NCBI GenBank assembly: GCA_004369045.1
Contig: ML213506.1
Location: forward strand, 310,001 to 374,000
Direction: 5' to 3'
Source of the DNA: Heliocybe sulcata
Lineage: Eukaryota; Basidiomycota; Agaricomycetes; Gloeophyllales; Gloeophyllaceae
Length of the DNA: 64,000 nucleotides
Positions 21,982 through 37,669 of the stretch are shown here, in pieces (positions within the stretch are counted from its first letter, which is position 1; every line of letters begins with the position of its first letter). The notes below the pieces were generated by a model, which saw nothing but the letters and a program-made list of their open reading frames with translations, had not been told where the DNA came from and made no database searches. Position numbers and translations under genes: made by a program.

Positions 21982-24900
21982 TTACTTAGTGCCAGCATTC
22001 TTCTTCTGCTCCTTCAGTTGAGCAATGCGCTATTAGGACAAACAGGCCAGATCAGAACGTCTTCTTCCGGTAGTCAGGGTTATATCGTACCTGTTTCCTC
22101 TCTTCTTTGCGCCTCGCCAACTCCGCTGCCTTCTCTTCCTTGGACATACCAGCGGTGCTCGCAGCCGAACTAACGGGAGTGGGGGATGCTGCAGGAGCCG
22201 GTGAGGAAACTCTTGAGAGAGGACTCGGTGTGGCTCGCGGTGGGCTCTTCATCCTGCTGGAGGTAGGTGCTTTTCGATTCTGGCTCGCAGAGCTCAGTGC
22301 AGGCACTGCTGCCATACCGAAGTCATCCCACGAGGAATCTATCCCATAGCGTCGTCATACTATCTGTATCATATACTATCAAGTGCCTGCATACCTTGAT
22401 TGTGTGCGCTAACCATACTGCTCCGCAAACTCTGTGTGGCGACGATGGACACCGGTTTTGGTTCGACTATCGGTGGTGCAGTCTCAAAGGCACCTTCATA
22501 CCCTCCATCAGCACGAGCCACTGACCACAATAGTTGTCGACTTACTCCAGTCATCCTCGTCAGCATGCACATCCATCAAGTCGTCATTGCCCCAAGGATT
22601 GTTCGCATCAATTGAGGTAGCGGCATTCACCTCATCTTCCAGCTCTGTAGGGAAGACCGCTGCAGAAGCGCTTGCAGGCACTTTGTGCGCGCCCAATTGC
22701 AACCCCTTCGCTTTCGATGCCCCTCCGAGCGCCAAGGATGATGGTCGGAGCACATCTGGTGTAGAGGCTGCCGCAAGGGGCGATGGGCGCGCGATATTGC
22801 TGCTGCTTGACGGAGCATTGAGCGTCACGGGCGGAGGAGCGGATATTGGCCGGTCGATGCCGAGGCTTGGGGACGAGCTGATAGCTGTTTGTAGATCTGA
22901 GCTGACAAGCTGTGAAACGGTGTAAGTTCATGGAGTCGGTGATAAGTCAAACGGCTGCACCTTCTTGCCTAGAGATGATATGGCCCAGCCTGCCAGTGCA
23001 CCGGCTGCACCAGCGGCTGAGTTAACAAGATTGCCTTGAGCTGCTGCCGGTGGTGCCCATGGTCCTGCACCATTGGGCGTCCCAGGAACGCCAGGAAGTT
23101 CTCCATTCTCGGCTATGACTGTCTCGGCCTGCGGAATTAAGAGATGTCACCTCAAGCTCCTGCCTGCGGGCATTCGACATACCATCGTAGCAGCATGCGT
23201 CTCTAGCCTCTTCATAAAGAGTTCGATGGCTTTAAAAGCTTGATCGCGGACGAGCCTGGTACGTTGGTCAATCAAAGCACCGAAAAAGGACGATATTCTT
23301 ACTTCTCCTTATCGACCAGAGAAGGGCTGATGCTCGGTACTACTTTGCTGGCCAGCTCATCCGGCTCGAAGCAGTCTATGGTTGCCATAAACGCCATCAA
23401 GCCCGCCACTCGCGCGTGTACGAAAGGGTCCTTCAATGCACGAGAGAAAGCGGGCACAAGTACTTTCCGCTTGGTGTTGTATCCTAGCGTCGGACCCAGT
23501 CTGCCTAGGAGAATACAAGTATTGGTCCGTATGGAGGCTTCGGGGTCGGATTGCATCTTGGCGAGGTGGCGCAGGAGGTCGTTGTTCAGGATACGGTCGC
23601 TGAACTATATAACGGCTGAGTAACATAAAGGCATGGAGAATGTGGACCTTACGTTGGGAGCAAGCAGAATGATCGAGCGAACTGTGGCTTCACGTATGAC
23701 TGCTACGGTGTCAGTAAACCCAGTTTGCTATGAGAGTGAACCGGATTTAGTATTTTGACGTCCTCTCCACAACATACACTCCTACCAAATGAGGCCAGAT
23801 CTTATCCGTAACGGTCTTCTTATCCAGTTTATCCGAATATTCCTCCATATGATCTATCAGCGCCATACGAGTGCCCCTATCTGAGCTCGCGAATAACTTG
23901 GTCAACGGCGCCAGGACCTGTGTAGAATAATCTGCTGGCGCTACGTTCTTTCCCATCTGCAGGACCAGCGGTAAGATACTGGCCGCTGAAGCACCTCCGA
24001 ACTCTAAAGCTGATATTAACGAAGGGAGAACGCGATGGGAGGCGAATTCGGGCGGGAAGGATGATGCCGATTCCTTCAGAGTCCTAGATGGTTGTCAATA
24101 ATTGCAAGAATTCCCCCAGATGCATGTGACTGACCGCAGGAATGTTCCCTTCTCCGCATCACTCGCGATATTGAAGTTGTCAAGACCAGCGCATATCTTT
24201 ACTAGGTTATTGTTTGCGAAGAAACCGGAGCCTTCACCGGCAGTCTCTGCCATTCCAATTTCTAGAAAACCTTTTGGTGTCAGTCGGCCTTTGGGGTTTG
24301 GATTGAGGAGTCGCTTGAATGAGGGGAATAGTCCGGCTGGGATGGCACCGCGTGAGGAAGCTGTAGGAGGGGGGTGAGGGGGTTCGGTCGTCGGTGGTAC
24401 GGGGAATGAAGGGTTGAAGACTGAATTGAGGAGGATCCCAAGAGAATAGCCATCCAAGGCACCAGGATCGTGTCTGGGGTAATTCTTATAGAAATGATCC
24501 GTATTATTGATCCACCGTACTCACTCCTTCAACACAAACCAGCCACTCTTCTTCACTTCCGGAGAGGCGTACTTCATGGAATCAGGCAAGGATGAAGCTA
24601 TCTTAACTCGTATATTCAATGCGTTATAGGGCACTGGCATGGATACACTACATACATAGTAGCCGCTCATATCATCCTTGTTGCTCAGAGCCTCGAATCC
24701 ACCCAACTTCCACTCGCCCGAGGGAGATATGAATATGGATTGCACACGCATATTACCATGTGTGGACGCACACGGACCGTTCACAAAAGCCAGAGCGACC
24801 TACCGAGTTCATGTCAAAGGTGTTCAAGACGTACACTTAATCAGTGACACACCGAGATTCTATGCAGGCCCCAGAGCAACCACTCCTCCCTTTCCTTTGG

Positions 24901-25311
24901 GCTTTTAGACGACCACGCTTGCAAAGCAGACCTGAGCGGTCGGACTCGTTCCGTCATAATGTGGATTGTCGTATCAGTCTCAACAGCATCCATAAACTTC
25001 AGAACGTCCGGATGCCGTGTTGTCCGCAGTTTGCGGAGAGCGTTCTTGGCTAAGGGCATGAAATTCCTCCTGGACGGTGCATTCGCATCGAATTCGAACA
25101 CCGACACTGGGCTTCCGTCGTCCTACGACTGATATGGATTATATTTCAGACACTCGTCAGGAAGACTTACTCTCTTGGTACCGTCATATAGCGTCCATAT
25201 TTCGTTCGACCCATCCTCCACCTTGCCGCCCAGCGTGAATGGAAGATTCAGACCAGACTTCTGCACCAAAGACGAAACGGCAGCCGAGCCCAAGGTCCTC
25301 AAATAATCCAT
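21982..25311 (-). CDS. SCY1-like pseudokinase (SCYL1/Cex1-type)
   Basis: Large protein with an N-terminal kinase-like domain, a HEAT-repeat middle and a coiled, charged tail. Start MDYLRTLGSAAVSSLVQKSG at 25311. The catalytic loop reads HGNMRVQSIF (HGN instead of HRD) and the DFG position reads GGFE, so catalysis is presumably lost, as in SCYL1. The HEAT part includes ILLGRLGPTLGYNTK and TRMALIDHMEEYSDKL. The C-terminal portion has the SCYL-type acidic NPWGNDDLMDVHADEDDW, then a Lys/Arg/Glu-rich segment ending RIAQLKEQKKNAGTK. About a dozen introns. Known relatives act in Golgi-ER traffic and tRNA export. Confidence 0.88.
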
Positions 25312-25527
25312 AGCATATAGAGGTAGAAATCAAGAAGTGGCAGGCAATGCACGGCATTATTAGCCGGTCACGATTAGCCGGTCACGGGCGCTTAACGCGT
25401 GGGGCGGCAGGCCTTGTTCTATACTAAATTCACGCTGTTCGGACTTGTCTTGGTATCGTATTGTCTGGCGGTCAAGGCGGACTCTATGCTTCCTTCCCGC
25501 CACTGAGCGAGTTGAGCGCTGTCAGGA

Positions 25528-28500
25528 ATGGCGACGACTGCGACCACAAATGGCGTGAACGGCGTTAACGGCCACAAGTCTTCTCCAACTGCTGTCTCAG
25601 GGCCTTCAACTACCAACGGAATCCATGAACCGCCACCGGAGGAACTGGAACAAGAGCTGCCAGTGGTTTATGATGGACAGGTCCCACTTGGTGACCTCCT
25701 TCAGCGCGTTACCCAGGCTATCTACGCGGAACTGGTTGAATTGGCGGAAACGTGAGTATATGCGCATTCCTTGCTGAGAGACTGAAGCATGATGCATGAG
25801 AACCTGTTAGACTGCCTAATATGTCGGACACGGCGCGGAAGCGGACACTGGCGGACTGGGTGGTCAAGACTAAGAAGCAGGTTGTGAAGCTGTATGCGGT
25901 GGCGAAGTGGTCGAGGAATGCGGATACGGTGCAGAAGGCTATGGTGAGCAACGACGACCAAGCATGCTTTCATGCAATGCTTATATGTGATGGAGAATAT
26001 TACCGCATTCCTCATGAACCAAAATCAACAAATTCTTGACACGACCGTCTCCTTGACCCAAGCTAAGGATAATCTTGATCCAGCCAGGTATTTCAGCCGA
26101 CTCCTTGGTGTATCCAGACCCTTCATGAGATACTCAGGCTCCGAAATCACGACCTCCTCACCTCCCTTGATGTCCTTACGACTGGATCCTACCGCCGACT
26201 GCCTTCTGCAATCAAGGTGAGACGCTCCCCGCATTGTAAATGGGCATGTATTCAATTTTCTTTTACCAGAAATTAATCATCGCCCCTACTCCCCTAACTG
26301 ATGGGGAGGTCAACAAGATCCTTGCAGACGTGGAGGATCGAATACGCTACCGCTTACGCATGTCGGAAGTAATTCCGATCGAAATGTCTCGATATATCGT
26401 TGGTAAGAGCGCTGCGCAGAACCTTAGACCTCTATTGAGTTTCTACCAGAGCGCGGCCGGGTCCGCTTCACAGCGCCTAAACTCTTCGAGACGTCCCTAT
26501 GTCTCAGCGGCGCCGGGAAAGAAGACGGCTGGTTCTTCGTTGATGTCGAATTCTTCTTCAAAGTCGGCGGAGATAAAACCGGCATGCAAGGTGCAACTGT
26601 ACCACAAACCGTCTTTTTGGCCCTATCTCACCTTTGTTCTACTCATGCCAGAATTCCCTCGTGTCCCCACGGGAGTTATGAAGCGCCATATCGAAGAAGG
26701 CGTAAATGCCCAGCTGGGCATGTACATCCCTCTACCTCAACCACCCGAAGGGCAAGGTCCACCTGTCGAGCAACCAGCGCGACCACAGCTGGCCGAGGGA
26801 GCCGTGGATGCGCCCCTGGTGCGAGTCTTCAACTTCCTGCGTGAGTGGATTGACTTCCATGATTCACCCTGAATTGACGCTCTGCAGAGATGATGTCCAT
26901 GTCGTATATGCTTGAAATCCTGTGTTACCAGGTGCGAGTAGTCCGTCTGTGAATAAACCATTGTTACTCATGCTTTTGCAGGCGGTCCGCATGTGTAACC
27001 TAGGATGGGGAGAGTATCTCAATGTTTCAATGACTCGGGATCGTAAATCCATTACGGTATCGTATTGGCTGTTCGTATCTTGCTCATGCTTGCGATTTGT
27101 CATGTGTGATTGAATCCGGTATCCATACAGGCGGAAACCTCCTCCCCCAAACCTGAAGAAGCCGGTACCCCGAGTTGGCGGCAAGCTGACTGTCTCTATC
27201 GTCCAAAAGCGGGCACCGGCTAAGCTGGGCGGCGGTGCCGCACGCTCCTCGAAGGACCGGATACTTGCGGAACTGCAGCAACGAGCGAAGATCAATAGCT
27301 CGCGGCCATCAGACGAGGTCGAGAGCATGTCCTTTGAGGTTAAATGGGAGCCTACAAAGGATCCGACCCACCATGAGAACAACGCGCTAGGTGTTCCTAT
27401 CGCGTCTGAGGATATCGCTGTTGCAGAGGGAGAGCTAGCCGTAGTAGGCGTGCATTCTCAAGCTCTGAGAACAGGCTTTGACTAGACACCCTAGGATGCG
27501 AACGATCTGGACTTTGACGCACTGTTGCGCAGGGCCCTCTATAAGCATGCAAAGGGCATCCTGAAGTCGTTCCAAAAACGGTTCCGCATGATGCGTGTTT
27601 TCGCTCCGGCTGATGGAGTCGTACTAATCGAGAACGGTGAGATCTTCACTTACAGAATACGGGATAACACGGTTGACAGCATTCACTTAGAGGACAGTGT
27701 TGCGCTGAGGATTCACCTCTGCGCCGACGAAGTTGTAATCATTAGTATAGACTTACGGACAGGCAAGCTGACTATCCGTGATGCAAACGACCTGACTGCT
27801 GCCGGACGCTTGACTGAGCTTGCACGATCGATGCCCCCTCCCAACACCGACATCCTTGACGAGGCGCCTTACGCACTCGTTCAGGTGATATCGCATCTGC
27901 GCATCAAGGTAGGGCATGTTGACTGAAGCTCTACGTCTGTAGCTGACTATTATCCGCAGACCATCGCTGCTCATGCAGAGCAAAGAGCTCAGTATCTTGG
28001 CCTGCCTACCTACCGGCACCGACCATTTAAACCTAATGGTATGTCGTATATCGACTGCATTATACGAACACATCAATTAATGCGTAGTGCAAAGAATTGG
28101 TTAAGCTTGGCGATTTTCACACTGTCAGGGACCGTCTGTATGTCCAACTTGCCAAATTTCCGAGTCATTATCTTGTTATCGTCATCATGGACGAGGAGAT
28201 CCGGTATGCCCTTATATCAGTCAGGGTGCATACAGATATATATCCTACCATGATCATGGAGGATATCGGGTGGCTCGATGTACGTCGAATACATGGCGAC
28301 GACCTTGTGGTAACACAAGATGATCGAATGGACCCAATGAGAGGATTGAAACGGAAACGCAGCGGGGCAGACGTGGCGTCGGATGACTCTCCGATGAGTA
28401 TGGGCCGGAAGATGTACGTGTCGTGGCCATTTACATTCAAGGAAGTGGGCTTAGTTTCTCTCAGTAACAGCATCAATCTCCAGACGCAGGTCCTTCGGGA

Positions 28501-30054
28501 ACTGTACTCGTATTGCTGGTATGTAAGCTGTTTGATAACCCACAATCACTACTTAATTGCGGGACAGTGCGCGAGTTGCGTACATGAAGGTTGAGCAACA
28601 GCTGAAACTCCGGGGCATCCCCTATACCCATGTCAACCCGTCCGAAGGCTTGCCGGTGACTCCGGAATTGGCGCACATCCAGTCCTCCCTATCTCGCTCT
28701 GTGCCCGGCTTATGCGTTCAATCAGTTGACATACTATCTGGTGCTCCGGCTGCTGAGGCAGCTATGCCGAATATACGAGTTATACCTCTTAACTGGTGGT
28801 CAGAGAAGAAGGCCCAAGTGCGTTGAGAATCAAAAGATCTGGCTTCTGTATGCTGATAGTACTTCGTTGTCAGGTTGTTACTTGCGTCAAGCTCAAGTAC
28901 GTCCAGCAGCCCATGGGCAAACGAGCAGGGTCGAGTGCGGTGATACGACCGTCCAAGCGCATCATATACGATACGGAAGAGGCGGTTGTCTCTTTTCTGT
29001 CCGAGGATGTAGACAAATGCGTGGATGAGTTCCTTGAAGAGTGGGCCCGTGTGTCGAAGATGGTCGTCATCGCACGAGAAGGTAATATTCCTGTCCTCAG
29101 GTGTGCGCACCGTATCTCAAACCATTGTTCTCCAACAGTGGGTCAGATGTCCAAAGAAAAGAAATGGCCCGACATTCGACTGCTTTCCTTCGATCTCCAA
29201 ACCGTGGAATTCGCGTATGCTGGCGTGAGTGGTTTCCCACATTCCGGACTAGTAACTCCTCTGATCTCTATCATATCAGGACTATACGGTCTCTATAACA
29301 TGCACCGACCAGCTGTCTCCGTCCGGCGGCACTTATGAACTCCGGTTCTCGAGAGCCAAGTATTTGAACCTCGAGGAGCGATTCAATCCGCACGAGGATT
29401 CTGAACCATTCCTACGGAGTCTGCTGCGCCATGGACGTCTTGCCGAGTCCCTGCAGATGTTGGTGTCCCTGTTAAGACAAACATTGCCCATTGTTGTCGA
29501 GCTGGACGAGATTCTGGAAGAGGCATTAGAGAAGGGCCAATCCATAGATGCGTTCCCCAAGGCTGTAGGGTGGTACAGATTGCTCTACGGGGATTTCAGG
29601 TAAGCGGGTCCGCTGACGTCCGATATCTGAGCAGCTTCTCATATTGCTCCCATGTAGACACGCCCTGGACTTCCGCCTAATGAAAGGGCATCAAATTGCC
29701 ATCCTCGACGCCTCTCACTCAGTGTACGGAGGCCACACTCTGACAGATACATTCGTATCATCCAGAGATCCTGGCTCGCCCTCTAAGCGTCCGGGAGCAG
29801 GCGTATCCTCCCTCACAGGGAAGCCTATACCGAAGAGCGAAGCCGGGCATGAGCTCATGGTCCTCCAAGCTATTCCCGAATTCAAGGGGATCGTCCAAGC
29901 AGCCGCGAAGGAAGTCGCCCTTACTATGAAACCCAAAGGACATCTCGCGGCGGTCGACGTAGGGATCATATGCGATATTCCACTTGCCCGACCGCTTATC
30001 CGGAGCGTCCACGAGAAGGTACTTCAAAAACTGCAGTCTATCGGAGGGACATGA
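25528..30054 (+). CDS. MED14: Mediator complex subunit 14
   Basis: Scaffold subunit that ties the Mediator head, middle and tail and contacts RNA polymerase II. ATG at 25528 is followed by a Thr/Asn/Gly-rich lead and the conserved entry VPLGDLLQRVTQAIYAELVE, then KRTLADWVVKTKKQVVKLYA. Later landmarks are WFFVDVEFFFKVGGDKTGMQ (26540-26590), EILCYQAVRMCNLGWGEYL after splicing, and a conserved C-terminal region ending ARPLIRSVHEKVLQKL. The stop is at 30052-30054. The gene has at least a dozen introns of 45-70 bases, and all long plus-strand frames between 25528 and 30054 join into one protein of roughly 1,100-1,200 residues, as expected. It is divergent from the SCYL1-like gene with a 216-base shared upstream region. 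Confidence 0.92.
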
Positions 30055-30343
30055 TGCTCTGTCATAATAGCATAGGACAGTTCACGGTTTACCGTATTTA
30101 TCACCTACATTTCGTCGCTTTGCTGTCACGCTTGTTTAGTCTATGCTATCGTCGTACCTATCGCGTAATTTGTATAATGCATATCCGGATGTTCACTCCA
30201 GCACTCAACGTTGATATGGCAGACCATGTGTGCTCATCACAAATATGTATTGCTCGTATACATGTTATACATCATCGTAAAGATCGTGAACGAGTAGCAA
30301 TGCACAGGATACAACTCAGAACGGGTACCGCAGTCACAACAGC

Positions 30344-32275
<1,932 letters not shown>

Positions 32276-33776
32276 ATGCCCAAGTCGCCTCAAGCTGAGC
32301 GACCTCAGTTCGCAACGTCGCGGGTCCAAACGCTCTTCCCCGAGATATGGGCCGAGATCTTCTCGCACGTCTACGCAGTCAACCTGGCGAATATCACCTT
32401 GACTTGCCGGCTATTCCGCTGCCTCGCTCAGCCATCGCTGTTTAAGAATCTCATCTTCAGGGTCAACGGACGCGGAGAGGTCGAAGATCCCGCATACCTC
32501 ACCTCTCACCAGGAGCGCCTGCTATTCATTACTTCCGACCGAATAGCGCACGGCGTCCGGCACTGTTCTATCAAAATACATCCTATGATTCTTATTGAAC
32601 CCGACTCACTCTCTGAAGCCACGAGGCCGATGGTAACTCGCACTCGCGTCGTCTTCAGCATATTCGAGGCTCTGCCCGCGTTCCACAACTTGACCAGCCT
32701 CGCGTGCGAGTCAGTCCGCATTAACCCCTACCGCTTTCACCAAATCCGACAGCTGCCGTCCCTTCAGCATCTCATGCTGACCCACTGCGTACCATCCAAT
32801 ACCTCTAGCCCGCCACTTCCTCTCCGCTCGCTTATCCTGCGTGAGTTCGTGGGATACGAGAATACCACGTCCCAAGCTCTGGGTTATATGTCCTTCATTA
32901 GTCCAGAACACCTACACACCCTGCGCATCGTCGATGGTACAGCGATGTCGAGCTATCTTCTGGCCATCCTTGAAACACGCGGCCCCCTCGCCCTCCGCGT
33001 CTTGCAGGTCGCTTATCCCATGGCGCGCTCTCCACACTTCTCCGCCATTTTATCTCAGTGCCCAGACCTCGAAGAACTCCTGATATGTCCTAGTGATGAA
33101 TTCAGCCCTGAAGCAATACCCGTCCTGGCTGACAACGCGCTCGCCAAATTGAAGCATTACGCTGGACCTCATTCTCTCTTCACGGCACTGCGGCACAAGG
33201 ACTACCTCCGCCACGTCACGCTCTGGGGACATATGTTGGGCGGTGTGAGTGAGACAGAGGAGCTCCTCGAGCTGCTGCCGCAGATTCCTCGCCATCTCGA
33301 ATCGCTGCAGTTCTCAGTGACAGACCTGAGCGAACCACTGTATAGCGCTTTCTGGAATCATTTCAAAGAGTTGAAGAACGTGCGCATTGCTATATATAAT
33401 TATGGGCGCCAAATACTTAGACGGGGAGTCAGCGACGATGTAAGCTTCCCTACTGTGTCCATCGAACTCTGTTATCTGACCTTCCTTGAAGCTTCTGCTA
33501 CAAGCGCTCAGGCGCCTGCCACGGAGCATTGAAACCATAGCTGTGAACACTCGATTCCTATGGCCCGTCAAGGAGTTATCCACCGACGGGGCCATACCTG
33601 TGGCATTTGGATCAGACTCCTTCCCCAATCTGCACTACTTCTCCCTTTCAGGGAGCTACTCCAGCTTTTCTTGGTCTCCGGGGAGACCTGTGAAGGTAGA
33701 GGACCATTATCAGAGCCACGAAAGATATCAGGTGGACGTCCAGGCATTTACGTCTTCTGAGGGCGCGGATATTTGA
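32276..33776 (+). CDS. F-box domain protein
   Basis: Starts MPKSPQAERPQFATS and enters an F-box at about residues 19-60 (LFPEIWAEIFSHVYAVNLAN, then TCRLFRCLAQPSLF), so it is likely a substrate receptor of an SCF ubiquitin ligase. The rest is Leu-rich with spacings like the irregular LRR-type helices of mushroom F-box proteins. One intron of 52 bases (33440-33491, GTAAGC donor, CTGAC branch site, GAAG acceptor) joins RRGVSDD to LLLQALRRLPRS and gives 482 residues; without it the frame would stop 18 codons later. Substrates unknown; this family is greatly expanded in Agaricomycetes. Confidence 0.85.
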
Positions 33777-34552
33777 TTGCGTGGCCAGCACTGTAAAGCA
33801 ACTATGCAGTTGCTCTTGAAGACCGCGAGCTAGGTATGGTACGCGCAGAGCGATCGTGCTCGTGAAGTTTTTGATGGCACGTTGGTAGGAAATCTGGCGA
33901 ACAAGAGGTTTAGTTTTGGTCTCTGGCCTTGCTCATTGCCAACATCACTCTCAGTCTGCGCGGCGACTTGCAGCGGACCATATCTTTCCAGGCTCGCTGA
34001 ATGCCGATCAAGTCCAGTCAACGCCGCCCTGATGCACTTGATGTCGTCAGTCGCTGGACGTTCGCGAGACGGCAGTAGGTGATATACGCGAGCACGTCTA
34101 GGTCTTCTGTTATGCATTGGGAATTGAGTCATAGTCGTAAGCGGGTGGTGGGGTACGGCGAAATCAGAGTCAGAGTTGGGGATTCAGATCTTCAGACGTT
34201 ATCCAGAAAATATGCACTGGTCAGTTGTCCGCCTTCTAACGCAGTCCGGGCAGTAGATGCGCGCCACAGCTTGGAATTAATTGCTCGCACATATATTCGC
34301 ACACGTAGACCATCTGACGTATCTATTGCCCATCTTCCAGCGCTACAATTGCGACCTCTCATCATCTTATGATCAATCATTAGCTCTGTCCAATCTAGCA
34401 TGAACGTCACCTAAGAATCGTCTCCAATCGTGCTTCGTGATGTTGGGAAACTGATTGAGGTACCAGCTGGCTCGACGCGTCGAAGAAGAACGTTATTATT
34501 ACACGCCTGATCGTACCGTGTGTCGTTACTACTGTCTCTGTATTAGATCAGG
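33777..34552. other. Spacer before the K/P accessory region
   Basis: Nothing recognisable. A 100-codon minus-strand frame (33830-34132) has no family resemblance and is not called. Confidence 0.4.
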
Positions 34553-36189
34553 ATGCTAACGACTTCCCGCATGGACAGAGAGGTAAGAGATAGCGGCTTT
34601 GTCACTATCATACGAGCGAGGATGCGAACTGGCTACGCTGCTTCATACAGGAGCTATGGGACGTTTTCCAGCGGCATTTCCTTGCCGCAGACCAGAGCAT
34701 AGATCGCGATGAGGCAGACTTGAATCCTCGGTATGCCGGGGATATTGTATTATGGAAAGCATTCAAAGACTTCCTGGAGGAGACCGACGCTCGATATGAG
34801 GAAGGTACGTGGGCGCTCTTCCCAGGCAGATGCCGGATATACGGTATTGACATCATGAGGGCGTACAGCTTGGAGCCTAGTAATATACAACGATCATTTT
34901 ACAGGCAAACTACTCTTCCTGGGGAAAATCAAAGAGGTTTTCTTATCGCATCTTCCCAACCCTATCGCAGGGGAGGGATCAACGAGGTGGCAAACAAGCC
35001 AGTACTTTTCCGACGCTGTCTTGAAGGTACTTCGGTTTGGCATTGTTCGTCTTCATCACTGATCGTTAGATCATTATCGAAGACGGCCGAGTTCCTTCGT
35101 TCGGGTCCTAGTGAAGAGGACGACCATGGCTTTATGGCAGCATGGACTCTTCGCCACAGGTTGCATCAGACAGGTATCTGGTGCTCCTTCATCAACTACG
35201 CCGAAGCCACTTTCCTCTGCGTCCAGCAGAACCTGGCAGCAAACGACACTACCCTCGAGTCAATCGCGGTTCTTATGCACCTCTTCCTCTCGGATGCGAT
35301 GATGATACTACACTCGGACTATAGCTGTCGATCGCTAGAGCAGCTGAAGCTCCTTGCCGAAGACAACCGCTGGTGCGAGTGCATGCGACCCCTAAATCCG
35401 TCTCACTGGTCCGGGGACATCCCAGCTATTGATGCGCTGGCAAACTGGCCTCCAGGGCCACACTCGCGGCATCTTGCTCAAGACGTATATGAAGTCGATG
35501 ACAAGTTTATCGTCAAGCGAGGCCTTGACGTGACAATCAAGGAGGTGATGGCCCTGGAATACGTTCGTCGCTACTCCAGTATCCCAGTGCCGAGAGTGCA
35601 TGGTGTGCGATGCGTCAGAGGGGAGGTCCATATTGTGGTGGAACGAATTGATGGCCAGCTTCTATCGCAAGTACTGGACGACGGCCTTCTGGACAGCGAT
35701 CAGATACAAGGCATCGTCCAACAGCTGCTCCGCTACGTTGATCAGATACGCTCACTCGAAGGAGACCGTCGCGAAGTTGGCTCCTGGCCGTTCGGGCTGC
35801 CGTATTCCGGATTATTCAGGTTTCCGCCCGAGTCGCCTATCACATCTCTGGCAGGACTATACAGGTATTGGGAGGACAGATGGGAAGCCGCGGACGAGCA
35901 TAACGGCAAATGGCCTCTCACGGGTAAGACAGACGGCAATGAAAGCATGGTGCTGGGCCATGGCGATCTTGCTCCGCGAAACATTTTTGTCAGAGATGCG
36001 CAGGTCGTGGCCATCGTGGACTGGGAAACGATCGGGTGGTACCCAGATTTCTGGGAGGGGATGATGGCGCGGAGATACCCAAGTTCAGAGAGCACTTGGT
36101 GGGACCAAGTGTCCGCGGCCATGGAAGCGGACGGGGAAGTGGCGAAGAGCTTTTGGCACATTATAAAAAATGCCACGAGCAGAAGTTAG
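34553..36189 (+). CDS. K1: APH-like kinase with long N-terminal domain
   Basis: Family K member. Four exons (34553-34582, 34651-34804, 34905-35026, 35083-36189) give 470 residues. About residues 1-215 form an uncharacterised region with ELWDVFQRHF, SFINYAEATFLCVQQNL and IAVLMHLFLSDAM. The C-terminal part is a phosphotransferase-enzyme-family kinase: DKFIVKRG (ATP-binding Lys), IPVPRVHGV, the catalytic loop LGHGDLAPRNIFV (HGDxxxxN) and the metal site AIVDWETIGWYPDFWEG. All catalytic residues are present. Intron phases (0, 1, 0) and positions match K3 and K4, which supports the model. It faces P1 tail to tail across 348 bases. Substrate unknown; an antibiotic-resistance role is not implied, because fungal members of this fold are diverse. 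Confidence 0.82.
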
Positions 36190-36537
36190 CAGTCTTTGTG
36201 TATTAGCCTGTAATCCATAGGGGTCGAGGTCGTAACAGGGCCATGTATCTTGTCTCTCTCCATCGACCATGCATATATTCAAGATGGAACGTATGCGTTC
36301 GCATGCAGTGCTCCACTATCAGCCTCATGGAGACATTCCACATTGCATTGTACAGTCATGACTTCGCCTTCAATACACGTGCTTAGCATTGACTCTGCTA
36401 TAAAACTTGCGACGAAAGCAACACATGCAGACGCAAGCATAGTCATCTATACTAAACAAGATGTCGTTAATAGTCAGCTCGCATAGCAGTACGAAGGCAC
36501 GACCAACCGAGACTGAACGACTGCAGCCGGAATCAAC
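36190..36537. other. Convergent spacer K1/P1
   Basis: 348 bases between the stops of K1 and P1; presumably both 3' UTRs. No motif seen. Confidence 0.4.
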
Positions 36538-37176
36538 TCAACCCCGCTTCTCACTGAGCCCCTTTTCTGCTACTTTCAGGGCATCATCGACGGCTGTACG
36601 ATCAAAGAGGCCTTGATCCACGGCTTTTCCCAGTATTTCTGCCACAAAATCCTGACAGTTCCAGGCGCCATCAGGAACATGGACCGGGTGGTTTTTCGCT
36701 ATACGCTCAAGAACCATTCGAGCTTCAGGGCTCAGGACGCCCACCGGGACGAACTTCCCGTGCTCCTCCGTCTTAGTAGTTAGAGAGAGCGTCTTGGGAC
36801 CGGGGTTTGTCAAGAAGTCCAGGCGCCTCGCAGTGGATGCGATGGTCGGATTAGCACGCGGGTCCCATTCCCGAGTTGCTTGGATGACTCTGTAGTAACG
36901 GCCTTCCAGCTTCACTGGTCCCCATAGGAGCATCCAGTGGTGGTCCTTGGGAGTGAAGACCTGGGTTATACCCTGAATGTCTGAATGCGGGCAGACAAGG
37001 ATGGATATAGTGGTCGGTCCGGGCAGGTCGGGAATGTCAAGGCCGGGTCGAACTAGGACCTTGTGGCCTTCCACGATGCGCCCGAAATCCGGTACGTACT
37101 GAACATTTCAAAGCAAGCATAGTGAGACAGAGGTACCAGAGGCAAGGGTGTGGGTGCGTACGGGTGATGCAGCCAT
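36538..37176 (-). CDS. P1: family P protein (possible Cys hydrolase)
   Basis: 191 residues from two exons: a 15-base first exon (MAASP, 37162-37176) and 36538-37098 with a 63-base intron between. The mature reading begins YVPDFGRIVEGHK. Shared family P features are PKDHHWMLLW (conserved His-Trp), YYRVIQATRE, LTNPGPKTL, then GVLSPEARMVLERIAKNHPV and VPDGAWNCQDFVAEILGKAV (conserved Cys). The order His then Asn-Cys-Gln-x-Phe, about 85 residues apart, resembles permuted papain-like folds (LRAT, PPPDE), but this is inference. No signal peptide or membrane segment. Not a family I can name. It is convergent with K1. Confidence 0.75.
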
Positions 37177-37669
37177 GATATAGATGCAGGTAGATCGAGT
37201 ATGACTCTACCACAAACAACCACTTCGATTAGAGTTGCTACATATGCACGAGTGGCTTAGCGTGTACTGGTACTGGTACACACCTTATGCTCGTCTCACA
37301 TAGGTCGAGATGAATGTTTCTGCGTAAGTTCTGCAGAAGATGATACCTCACTTCTATTTCCACGGCGTCTAGTAATTAAGCGCCCATGATAAGTATCGAC
37401 CGCCCACCACATCGATCACAACGTCGCGCAGGCATACCTTCAAGGGGCAATTGAACGGAACTTCATAGCATAGTGCCGAGTCTATGCAATAGGTGCGGCC
37501 ACAAATATAACGGTAGGCACTACTCGAGTTGGGGCGGAGCCTGAATTCATATCGCACAGTTCAAGTTGAGCGTGTATTCAAAGTTCAACTCCGTGCCACA
37601 TCCTGCAGGAATCTCCTCGGCTGACGAGGGTACGCATCTAGCTCAGGTCTCACTACTACATGCTATCTG
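37177..37669. other. Divergent spacer P1/P2
   Basis: About 490 bases between the starts of P1 and P2, so probably two promoters; no clear TATA element found. Confidence 0.4.
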
